Shown one piece after another: positions 8,011 to 16,353 of a stretch of DNA of 64,000 nucleotides. The notes below the pieces were generated by a model, which saw only the letters and a program-made list of their open reading frames with translations, was not told the DNA's origin and searched no databases. Within the stretch, counting starts at the first letter, position 1. Each line of letters begins with the position of its first letter. The translations under genes were made by a program, and so were the position numbers. This DNA is from Methanococcoides methylutens (GTDB lineage: Archaea > Halobacteriota > Methanosarcinia > Methanosarcinales > Methanosarcinaceae), in the NCBI RefSeq assembly GCF_000765475.1, contig NZ_JRHO01000009.1:372001-436000 (forward strand), written 5' to 3'.

Positions 8011-9431
8011 TTCTCGTTCTTGAATTCATTAAGTTTGAGTTGCTTGCGGTGGCACTTTTCACCGGGGATCTCTACCGGGTAAATTTCAGTGAGGCATCCA
8101 AGGCAGAGTTCACTCCTGTCAATACCGATCGCCTTGACAAGACCGTCGATGCTCAGGTATCCAAGTGAATCTGCGATTATAGCATCTTTGACCATTTCAA
8201 CTGGTTTTTTTGCAGCTATAAGCTCGTCCCTTGAGGCCATATCAATTCCAAGGTAGCATGGGGCAATGATCGCAGGACTTCCGATCCTTGCATGTATCTC
8301 TTTTGCACCGGCGTTGCGTACCATTTCAATGATGCGGCGTGAGGTAGTTCCACGTACGATGCTGTCATCGATAAGAATTACCTTTCTGTCCTTGAGGTTC
8401 TCGGAAATAGTGTTCATCTTAAGACGTACTGCTGTTTCCCGCATTGCCTGTCCGGGCAGGATGAATGTGCGTCCGATATATCGGTTCTTCATCAGGCCTT
8501 CCCGATAGTCGATGCCGGACTCTTCGGAATATCCGATGGCGGATGTGATTCCTGAGTCGGGTACGGGGGATACCATGTCGGCTTCTACAGGATGCTCGCG
8601 TGCAAGTTCCCTTCCGATCTTTTCACGAACCTTGTAAACAAGCTGTCCGTCAATAATGGAATCAGGTCTTGCAAAATATATATACTCAAAAACACAATGT
8701 GCAGCGTTCTTTTCGTTGAACATCTGGTGGCTTTCAAAGCCATTGTCTGTGATCTCTACAACTTCGCCGGGTTTTACATCCCTTGTAAGTTTGCCGTTGA
8801 GCGTGTCAATAGCCACACTCTCTGATGCAACAACATATCCGCCGCTTATCTCCCCTATGCATAATGGTTTGAATCCCAGGGGGTCACGGGCAGCAAATAG
8901 CCTGTCGTCGATCATCAGGGCAAGGGAGTATGATCCCTTAAGTCTTGACATCACTGCTTTGATAGATTGCACAGGATCATGTTTTAGCAGTTCCTTAACA
9001 AGAAGGTGTGCTATGACCTCTGTATCAGAATTAGTAATAAAGATTCGACCTTCGGATTCAAGTTCATCCCGAAGTTCATGGCCGTTCACAAGATTGCCGT
9101 TGTGTGCAATGGCAACGTTACCACTCTTGTAATTGACCATTAATGGCTGACAGTTCTCGATCTTTGAGTCGCCGGTAGTTGAGTATCGGACATGGCCGAC
9201 ACCAATGTTACCTTTGAGTTTCAGAAGATCCTCTTTGGCATAAACTTCCGGGACAAGACCCATGCCTTTAATGGACTTGACGGTCTTTCCGCATTTGACC
9301 GTAATTCCGGTAGATTCCTGTCCTCTATGCTGTAAGGCATAGAGAGCATAGTATATCTGAAGTGAAGCGGGTTTCGTCTGTGCATCAGCGTCATGCATCA
9401 ACACCCCGACAACGCCGCATTCTTCTTTCAT
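8007..9431 (-). CDS. purF: Amidophosphoribosyltransferase
   Basis: First committed step of purine synthesis, transferring glutamine amide nitrogen to PRPP. The 474 residues begin MKEECGVVGV, so the N-terminal nucleophile cysteine (C5) would be exposed after removal of a four-residue propeptide. The glutaminase half contains HVRYSTTG and AHNGNLVN; the phosphoribosyltransferase half has the PRPP loop VILIDDSIVRGTTSRRI. Late cysteines (ELCLGCLTEIYP) match a C-terminal iron-sulphur or structural site of PurF. It follows rpl37e by 28 bases, placing it in the lsm-rpl37e-purF transcription unit. Confidence 0.97.
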   Translation of the reverse strand: MKEECGVVGVLMHDADAQTKPASLQIYYALYALQHRGQESTGITVKCGKTVKSIKGMGLVPEVYAKEDLLKLKGNIGVGHVRYSTTGDSKIENCQPLMVNYKSGNVAIAHNGNLVNGHELRDELESEGRIFITNSDTEVIAHLLVKELLKHDPVQSIKAVMSRLKGSYSLALMIDDRLFAARDPLGFKPLCIGEISGGYVVASESVAIDTLNGKLTRDVKPGEVVEITDNGFESHQMFNEKNAAHCVFEYIYFARPDSIIDGQLVYKVREKIGRELAREHPVEADMVSPVPDSGITSAIGYSEESGIDYREGLMKNRYIGRTFILPGQAMRETAVRLKMNTISENLKDRKVILIDDSIVRGTTSRRIIEMVRNAGAKEIHARIGSPAIIAPCYLGIDMASRDELIAAKKPVEMVKDAIIADSLGYLSIDGLVKAIGIDRSELCLGCLTEIYPVEIPGEKCHRKQLKLNEFKNEN

Positions 9432-9459
9432 TTATGCTCCGATCGAGAATAAGTCCTTT

Positions 9460-9630
9460 TTAGTATTTGCACTTTCTCTGCCACTGGTAGCTTCTCATGC
9501 GTGATGTTTTTCCGAAACCGCATGATGTGCACTGTTTTGTATGGATGTTGAGTGAAACGCTTCCACAGCGTCTGCATTTAGCATGTGTGCGTTTTTGCCT
9601 CTTACCCATTGATGGAGTACCTTTTGACAT
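9460..9630 (-). CDS. rpl37e: 50S ribosomal protein L37e
   Basis: A 56-residue zinc-ribbon ribosomal protein, below 60 codons and easily missed. Translation from ATG 9630-9628 gives [20 protein letters not shown], then a second cysteine pair in [10 protein letters not shown] and the end [11 protein letters not shown] before TAA 9462-9460. The two C-x2-C pairs (C19/C22, C34/C37) bind zinc. It sits between the Lsm gene (125 bases upstream) and purF (28 bases downstream). The pairing of an Lsm gene with rpl37e is a familiar archaeal arrangement. Confidence 0.97.
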   Translation of the reverse strand: MSKGTPSMGKRQKRTHAKCRRCGSVSLNIHTKQCTSCGFGKTSRMRSYQWQRKCKY

Positions 9631-9754
9631 CTCTTAATCACCTTTTGTAAATCTATAATGTACTATAATGTAATATGTTCCAGTATATCTCAACTGTTGT
9701 TAGCTGTAATTATATTGGTGGGTTTATCCCTGATGCACCTATTATTCTTATAGG

Positions 9755-9985
<231 letters not shown>

Positions 9986-10223
9986 CTAATGCATTATATG
10001 ATTTTGATAAGCTATGTTATTTCCGAACTTAATAAAGGTTTTAGTTCTTGATTTAGTTCTTGATTAGAATCTCCATTGTTGCAAATACTCTATATAAACC
10101 TGTCGAAGATCGGTCTATGTTGGGATATTTCTTTAATGATCTTAGCAGATCGTTCCGATGTAACCACTTGGTTTTTATTTAACAAGTTCAATCATGAACT
10201 TCATGATAATGGAAGGTAAGAAC

Positions 10224-11573
10224 ATGGATGAGATGGATGTAACTCCCGTAGTATTGACCATCGCCGGGTCTGATTCCGGTGGTGGGGCAGGTATAGAGGC
10301 CGACATCAAGACATTTGGGTCACTTAATGTGCACGGGACATGTGCCATAACCTCAGTAACGTCACAGAACACCACAGGCGTGAAGGGTGCATATGATCTT
10401 CCTCCTTCAGTGGTATCTGATCAGATCGAAGCTGTATGCACTGATATGGACGTCAGGTGGGCAAAGTCAGGCATGCTCTCATCCGCTGACATTGTCAGGT
10501 CAGTGGCAAAAAGTGTGAAAGAATATGGTCTTCATATCATCGTGGACCCTGTAATGGCCGCAGAGGCTGGCGGGGATCTTCTGAAGGAAGATGCCGTTTC
10601 CGTCCTGAAAGAAGATCTGCTGCCCCTTAGCTATGCCATAACTCCCAACATCGGTGAGGCACAGGTCCTTTCCGGCATCACCATAAATTCACGTGAGGAT
10701 GCAAAAGAAGCGGCAAAGGCCATCGCTGCTCTCGGGGTAAATAATGTAGTGATCACAGGAGGGCATTCTGATGCAGTGGACCTGGTCTACGAATCTGAAA
10801 GTGATCTTTTTGCAGAGGTGCCCGGAAGGTTCATTGAAGGTGGTACCCATGGCTCAGGATGCACTTACTCCTCAGCACTTACGGCTTATCTCGCAAGAGG
10901 CTACTCTATTGTAGATGCTGCCATAGCTGCAAAGGAATTCGTTGAATACAGCATCCTTCTGAGCAAAAATATCGGTAAGGGTGTATCACCTGTGAATCAG
11001 ATGGGCTATCTTCAGATGATGGCAACAAAGGATAATGTGCTAAATAATACCGAAAAAGCAGTTAGGATGCTTGAGGACAGTCCCAATTTCTCCAGGCTTG
11101 TCGCAGAAGTGGGTTGTAACATAGCAATGGCCCTGCCGCACGCAAGGAAGGTATCTGATGTTGCTGCTGTCAATGGCAGGATCGTCAGGCTTCAGGGCAG
11201 GCCAAAGGTGGTGGGTTGTGTCAGCTTTGGTGCAAGCAGCCATGTTGCAAGGATAGTTCTTGCAGCAATGGAGTTCGATCCGGAGATCCGTGCATCGGTC
11301 AACATAAGTTATTCAGGGAACGTGCTTGCTGTCTGTGAGGATATGGGACTTACAATGTCCTCTTTTAGTCGTGCAGAAGAGCCGGAACACACCCATACCA
11401 TGGATTGGGGTGTGACCTATGCAATCGATTCCTATGGCAGGGTTCCCGCCATTATCTCTGATGCGGGCGGTATGGGAAAAGAACCAATGGTCCGTGTTCT
11501 GGGAAGGGATGCAATAGAAGTTGCAAGTATCGCCCTGGAAATCGCAGACCGTCTTGCAGTTCTGGAGGCTTAA
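10224..11573 (+). CDS. thiD: HMP/HMP-P kinase fused to ThiN thiamine-phosphate synthase
   Basis: Bifunctional thiamine enzyme of about 449 residues. The N-terminal ThiD domain (to about residue 255) phosphorylates hydroxymethylpyrimidine. It shows the ribokinase-fold start [20 protein letters not shown] and the anion-hole motif [21 protein letters not shown]. The C-terminal domain (from about [20 protein letters not shown]) is ThiN, the archaeal replacement for ThiE that joins pyrimidine and thiazole phosphates. The frame opens at 10194, but GGAAGGT at 10211-10217 sits six bases before ATG 10224, favouring that start. No thi-box riboswitch could be recognised upstream. Confidence 0.94.
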   Translation: MDEMDVTPVVLTIAGSDSGGGAGIEADIKTFGSLNVHGTCAITSVTSQNTTGVKGAYDLPPSVVSDQIEAVCTDMDVRWAKSGMLSSADIVRSVAKSVKEYGLHIIVDPVMAAEAGGDLLKEDAVSVLKEDLLPLSYAITPNIGEAQVLSGITINSREDAKEAAKAIAALGVNNVVITGGHSDAVDLVYESESDLFAEVPGRFIEGGTHGSGCTYSSALTAYLARGYSIVDAAIAAKEFVEYSILLSKNIGKGVSPVNQMGYLQMMATKDNVLNNTEKAVRMLEDSPNFSRLVAEVGCNIAMALPHARKVSDVAAVNGRIVRLQGRPKVVGCVSFGASSHVARIVLAAMEFDPEIRASVNISYSGNVLAVCEDMGLTMSSFSRAEEPEHTHTMDWGVTYAIDSYGRVPAIISDAGGMGKEPMVRVLGRDAIEVASIALEIADRLAVLEA

Positions 11574-11669
11574 CGTCTCCTTCTTCCTTTTTGATATTTT
11601 TATCTTAATCTGACCTTGTATCTATGATCCTATCTAAGGTCATATTTATCTCAAAGATCACTTGATCCT

Positions 11670-12200
11670 TTACCTGACGACCAGAAGTTCTGTCGGTGAA
11701 TTCCTTATCACCTTTTCCGCAACACTTCCAAGCCTGAACCTGCCGTCCGCGGTCTTTCCAAGTGTCCCGATGACCAAAAGGTCCACGTTCTCTTTCTCTG
11801 CAACATCAAGAATAACGTTTGCAGGATGTCCCTCCTCTACGCGTGGTTCGAACTCTGCGCCAAGCTCTTTGCAAAGGTCTTCTACATAGGATGTAACAGC
11901 ATTGCCTTTCTCTTCGAGGTGCTTGTGCCTTTCGGTCTTCCACATCTCATCTGCCACCCGGGCAAATTCATGCCACTGTTCCCTGGTCATGTGTTCGGTG
12001 ACCGCCATTTTCATTGATGCGACGTAGTCCCTGTGGACGGCTTCAGGAGTAACGCCTGCGGTCTCCATCTCAACAACATAAAGTGCAAGTACCTTAGCAC
12101 CGCTCAAAGCTGCTATCTTCACTCCTGACCTTGCAGCTTTCTCTGCATTCTCAGAACCGTCGGTAGCTATCAATATCCTGTTGTACTCTTTATTAACCAT
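11670..12200 (-). CDS. UspA-family universal stress protein
   Basis: Single-domain UspA-fold protein of 176 residues. It starts with ILIATDGSENAEKAARSG and ends with the ATP-binding pattern LLVIGTLGKTADGRFRLGSVAEKVIRNSPTE, close to G-x2-G-x9-G-S/T. A helical insertion of about 50 residues lies in the middle (HMTREQWHEFARVADEMWKTERHKH), longer than in the shortest Usp proteins. It probably binds ATP and acts in stress tolerance; the partner is unknown. It lies 59 bases downstream of valS, with a strong hairpin in the gap directly before its start codon. Confidence 0.9.
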   Translation of the reverse strand: MVNKEYNRILIATDGSENAEKAARSGVKIAALSGAKVLALYVVEMETAGVTPEAVHRDYVASMKMAVTEHMTREQWHEFARVADEMWKTERHKHLEEKGNAVTSYVEDLCKELGAEFEPRVEEGHPANVILDVAEKENVDLLVIGTLGKTADGRFRLGSVAEKVIRNSPTELLVVR

Positions 12201-12206
12201 AAAAAA

Positions 12207-12241
12207 CCCCCGCTTTTAGTTATATAAAACTAGAGCGGGGG
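12207..12241 (-). terminator. GC-rich hairpin plus T6 between valS and uspA
   Basis: On the minus strand CCCCCGCT pairs with the AGCGGGGG end of the same segment. After one mismatch and a bulge, TAGTT pairs with AACTA around a TTATAT loop; six T residues follow. It has the form of an intrinsic terminator for valS. The T6 runs directly into ATG 12200, however, so the GGGGG arm is also the only Shine-Dalgarno-like sequence for uspA, six bases upstream. Confidence 0.75.
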
Positions 12242-12259
12242 CAAAAATAACTGTTTTGG

Positions 12260-14857
12260 TCAGCGGACTATCACTACGACAGTACCATTGACATCAAGAA
12301 CATCCACAGCCCTGCCGGCAGAGATTACCTCTTTCTCAATTACAACACTTTCAGGCTCAAGTTCAATGTCCTCACCATCAACTGTTATGTTGATGTTGCC
12401 CTTTGAAGCGATATCGGCAACTTCCACAGGATCCATTGATGTGAGGGTCTTGATGATTGCTCCTGCCTGCTTCCTGAATTTTGGACCAATGATTCCCATG
12501 TTCGGCTTGATGTTCACAGGAACATGCTCAAAGTCAGGTTCGCCTTCGATGATCTCTACGGTTGAGTTCGTCACGCCTATGAGGTCGGAGGCGTCTCCAA
12601 GTGTGCCGTATACCTCTATTTTCTCAAGAGGGGCATTTAGTGCCATGCCTGACTCGGACTTGTACCTTCTGACATTGCTTGCAATCTCCTTGATGAGCTC
12701 TCCGTCCTTCTCTATGGATTCACTGATGAGTGACTCATCAACTTCCGGCCAGGCCTGTGCGTGTACGCTTCCTTCTCCAATCCTTGAGTACATCTCTTCA
12801 GCAAAGAATGGTGCGAAAGGTGCAAGCATGCGTGAGAGAGCATCGATAGCCTGGTAAAGCGTGTATTGTGCAGCTTTACGGGCATTTTCGTCATCTCCGT
12901 ATAGTCTGGATTTGACAAGCTCAATATAGTTGTCTGCAAGGATCTCCCATGCAAATCCCCTGATGGACTTGTAAGCCTCATCGAACTGATATGCATCAAG
13001 ACTTTCGGTTACTGACACGATAAGCTTGTTGAGGTTGCTCAGAAGCCATTTGTCAATGATCGCAAGGTCTTCAGGTTTAGTGTTCACGATGTCGGAAAGG
13101 TTCTCCTCAAGGTGTGACATAGAGAACCGGTAGATGCTCCACATCTTTGTAAAGAATCGTGATGCTGATACGACATCCTTCCACCTGAACATTACATCTG
13201 ATCCGGTGGAACCACCCACGGCAGCCCATTGCCTGAATGAATCAGCACTGTACTTTGCAATTACTTCTTCCGGTGAGATGATGTTTCCAAGTGACTTGCT
13301 CATCTTGTGACCATCTTCTCCAAGTACCATTCCGTTGACAAGTATGGAATCCCAGGGTCTCTCGCCTGTCAGTGCCTTTGAGCGCAGGATGCTGTAGAAT
13401 GCCCATGTGCGTATGATGTCGTGTCCCTGTGGACGCAGCTGTGTTGGGTTTCTCATCTCCTTGTCGCTTAACCAGCCTGCTACGTGCAGGGCTGTGAGGG
13501 AAGAGTCCATCCAGGTGTCAAGTACATCTTCTTCTGCTTCGAAGTCAGTGGAACCACATTTACATGCTACAGGTGGCTGTTCCTGTGTAGGGTCCATTGG
13601 TAACCATTCTTCTTCTGCCACCATGACCTCTCCACATTTCTTACAGTACCAGACAGGTATTGGTGTTGCAAATATCCTCTGGCGTGAGATACACCAGTCC
13701 CATTCCATGGTCCCTGTCCAGTTCAGGAGCCTGACCTTCATATACTCAGGCAGCCACTCGATCTCATCGGCGGTTTTGAGTATATCCTCATTGTCGATCT
13801 TTACGAACCACTGGCGCTCGGAAAGGATCTCAATAGGGGTCTTGCATCTCCAGCACATACCGACATTCTGGTCGAGTGTTTTCTGGTCATAGAGGTATCC
13901 TTCCTTTTTGAGGTCTTCAATGATCGCTGCCTTGCATTCAGGAATTGTCATACCTGCATACTTGCCTGCGATCTCTGTTATGAGACCGTTCTTGTCAATG
14001 GCTTTCCTCAGTGGAAGGTCATGCTCTACCCACCATCTGACATCCTGCTTGTCACCAAAGGTACAGATCATGACAACACCTGTACCAAATGCCGGATCTA
14101 CATCCTTGTCCCCGATGACCTTTACATCGTGGCCGAACAATGGTACTTTCACGGTCTGTCCGATATTCTCATTGTATCTTTCGTCATCAGGATTGATGGC
14201 AACTGCAACACATGCTGCAAGCAGTTCAGGTCTTGTGGTTGCTATCTCCAGTTTGTCGAAGTGCAGGAAGTTCAGTTTTGTGTCCCTTGCATCGTATTCG
14301 ACTTCAGCAAAAGCAATAGCTGTTTCACATCTTGGACACCAGTTCACAGGGTGCTCTGATTGGTATAAGCGTCCCATTTCCTTCATCTTGACAAAGGATC
14401 TCTGGGTTTTGACATAGTAGTCAGGGTCCATTGTGATGAACTCATTGCTCCAGTCAGTGGAGAATCCGAGGCGAAGCATTGTGGCGCGCATCTTCTCGAT
14501 GTTGCCGACTGTCATCTCCTCGCATAGTTTTCTGAACTCAGTACGTGGTATCTGGTTCTTGGTAATGCCGTGGATCTCCTCTACCTTTACTTCGGTAGGT
14601 AGGCCGTGACAGTCCCAACCCTGTGGGAACATTACATTGAATCCCTGCATTCTCTTATATCGTGCAACGAAATCGATGTAACACCAGTTGAGTGAATTCC
14701 CGATGTGGAAATTTCCTGTAGGGTATGGTGGTGGTGTATCTATTATGTACTGTGGACGGCTTTCATCCTTCCAGTCAAAATGATACATAGACATATCCCA
14801 GGTGTCCTGCCATTTTACTTCAATTTCATTAGAATCGTATTCTTTAGGAATCGCCAT
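12260..14857 (-). CDS. valS: Valyl-tRNA synthetase
   Basis: Class Ia synthetase charging tRNA-Val, 865 residues. The ATP-site signature appears as [12 protein letters not shown] (HIGH variant) near residue 45 and the second as [10 protein letters not shown] near 530. An editing (CP1) domain lies between, including a CWRC and two CxxC zinc-like pairs ([13 protein letters not shown]). The anticodon-binding domain fills the C-terminal third. It is transcribed alone or with uspA downstream, from a promoter in the 144-base gap before the response-regulator gene. Confidence 0.98.
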   Translation of the reverse strand: MAIPKEYDSNEIEVKWQDTWDMSMYHFDWKDESRPQYIIDTPPPYPTGNFHIGNSLNWCYIDFVARYKRMQGFNVMFPQGWDCHGLPTEVKVEEIHGITKNQIPRTEFRKLCEEMTVGNIEKMRATMLRLGFSTDWSNEFITMDPDYYVKTQRSFVKMKEMGRLYQSEHPVNWCPRCETAIAFAEVEYDARDTKLNFLHFDKLEIATTRPELLAACVAVAINPDDERYNENIGQTVKVPLFGHDVKVIGDKDVDPAFGTGVVMICTFGDKQDVRWWVEHDLPLRKAIDKNGLITEIAGKYAGMTIPECKAAIIEDLKKEGYLYDQKTLDQNVGMCWRCKTPIEILSERQWFVKIDNEDILKTADEIEWLPEYMKVRLLNWTGTMEWDWCISRQRIFATPIPVWYCKKCGEVMVAEEEWLPMDPTQEQPPVACKCGSTDFEAEEDVLDTWMDSSLTALHVAGWLSDKEMRNPTQLRPQGHDIIRTWAFYSILRSKALTGERPWDSILVNGMVLGEDGHKMSKSLGNIISPEEVIAKYSADSFRQWAAVGGSTGSDVMFRWKDVVSASRFFTKMWSIYRFSMSHLEENLSDIVNTKPEDLAIIDKWLLSNLNKLIVSVTESLDAYQFDEAYKSIRGFAWEILADNYIELVKSRLYGDDENARKAAQYTLYQAIDALSRMLAPFAPFFAEEMYSRIGEGSVHAQAWPEVDESLISESIEKDGELIKEIASNVRRYKSESGMALNAPLEKIEVYGTLGDASDLIGVTNSTVEIIEGEPDFEHVPVNIKPNMGIIGPKFRKQAGAIIKTLTSMDPVEVADIASKGNINITVDGEDIELEPESVVIEKEVISAGRAVDVLDVNGTVVVIVR

Positions 14858-15001
14858 TAAAACACTCCGATGATTTTCAAACAGTTATCGCATATTTTGT
14901 TAGATTGAGAGGTTTTAGATTATTTAAAATATCTGGTTGGAACTATGGTAAAACTCTGTATGAGTTCGTATAAAAAAGCTAAATAATAAAAAAAGAAGGT
15001 T

Positions 15002-16072
15002 TTAGTTGGAATCTGTTTCTTTTGGTTCCCAGCCAAACCTTTTCATGACCATCTTGATACGGGCATTGATCTCCCTTTTATCAAATGGTTTTGAGATGTA
15101 GTCATCGATTCCAAGCTGCATACCTTTGAGCTTGTCCTCTACCTCTGTCTTTGCAGAGACCATTATGACTGCAATATCCTGAGCATCGCTGTTCTGCTTG
15201 AGTTTCTCTACGACCTCATATCCATCCATGTCCGGCATCATGATATCCAGCAGGATCAGGTCGGGAACTTCCTCGATGGCTTTCTTTACAGCTTCTTCTC
15301 CGCTATATGCTATCAGGAAATCGTAGGGTTCTGTGGCAAGTGAGAGTCTGATCAGTTCAGGAATATCTGGTTCGTCGTCCACGACGAGGATCTTCAGTCT
15401 TTCCTTTTGCATCTTTTTCTGACTGTAGCTCAGGTCGATCTTTCCATCAACGATGGTATAGCGGGCATCAAGAATGTTCATTCCGATGTCTGTATGCAAT
15501 TTACCCTGTTCCGTAATATCAATGATCACTTCAAAGAAAGATCGCATCAGGCCTTCGGTCTCAGCCGGAAGGGCGCCTTTTCCAAGCATGGAGATGATAC
15601 TGCCCTGATTTTCACGAACATTTCGTTCAAGGAATTTAATAAAATTCTCTACTATCTGCAGGTTGTCCTTGGAAAGTACTGTAAGGTCGTCAAGGACGAG
15701 GATAGATCCGGGCTTTTGACCAAATATCTTTGATGTATGTGAACCGATCTTTATGTAATCTGTCACAGAATTGCAATAAAATGTATTAGGGTCGTTCTTG
15801 CCAGGCCCCTCTGTATCAATGAACCACATTCTTTCCATAAACTCATCGACTTCAAGACCGTATTCTTCAAATTTTTCAAGAACATGTTTCCTGGAGGTCT
15901 TAAGGCAAAGCCATACAATGTTGCGCGAAGGATCAAACTTCATTGCAGAATGCGTGTAATGATAGATCATCCTTTCACTGAACACATTGATCGGTGCTAA
16001 CAATAATGCATTCTTTGTGGTTAGTTCCTTACAAAGCGTGCCCATGATCTCATCAGTTTCTTCTGCAGACAT
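15002..16072 (-). CDS. Response regulator with an N-terminal RecA/KaiC-like domain
   Basis: Two-part protein of 356 residues. Residues 1 to about 220 resemble the degenerate RecA/KaiC-like domains of archaeal signalling proteins. They contain SILVLDDLTVLSKDN, which looks like a Walker B strand, but no clear Walker A loop. Residues from about 228 form a receiver domain: acidic pocket DDEPDIPE, phosphoacceptor in LLDIMMPDMDG, VSAKT for the conserved Ser/Thr, and KPF for the lysine. There is no DNA-binding output, so the N-terminal part is presumably the effector. No kinase gene is adjacent. Confidence 0.85.
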   Translation of the reverse strand: MSAEETDEIMGTLCKELTTKNALLLAPINVFSERMIYHYTHSAMKFDPSRNIVWLCLKTSRKHVLEKFEEYGLEVDEFMERMWFIDTEGPGKNDPNTFYCNSVTDYIKIGSHTSKIFGQKPGSILVLDDLTVLSKDNLQIVENFIKFLERNVRENQGSIISMLGKGALPAETEGLMRSFFEVIIDITEQGKLHTDIGMNILDARYTIVDGKIDLSYSQKKMQKERLKILVVDDEPDIPELIRLSLATEPYDFLIAYSGEEAVKKAIEEVPDLILLDIMMPDMDGYEVVEKLKQNSDAQDIAVIMVSAKTEVEDKLKGMQLGIDDYISKPFDKREINARIKMVMKRFGWEPKETDSN

Positions 16073-16290
16073 CTTACCCTCACAATTTCAGTACATTCTA
16101 TTGTTTTTTTTCTAATATTAATCTTTTCAAATCAAATGGTATTTTTTAATGTGGTCATACCTGTATTTTCTGATCACATGGCATAATTATCAGGTTTTAG
16201 GATAACGAATGTAAAAAAAGAGTAAAAAAGTAAAGAATAGCAGAAGATCTGCTTCAAATAGTAAGTTCTGATCAGTGCTTGAACATTATT

Positions 16291-16333
16291 AAAAGGTGCT
16301 CTTTTTTGGCAGTGCCGCAAAAGAACTCCTTTT
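16291..16333. terminator. Long imperfect hairpin downstream of alaS
   Basis: A 20-base arm at 16291-16310 (AAAAGG...TTGGC) pairs with 16314-16333 (GCCGC...CCTTTT) at 16 of 20 positions around a three-base loop. It starts 21 bases beyond the alaS stop codon, so it is probably the alaS transcript end. T-runs lie inside the arms rather than after them. The rest of the 16073-16353 gap is AT-rich and empty. Confidence 0.55.
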
Positions 16334-16353
16334 TGTTTAAGTTCAATTCCCGG

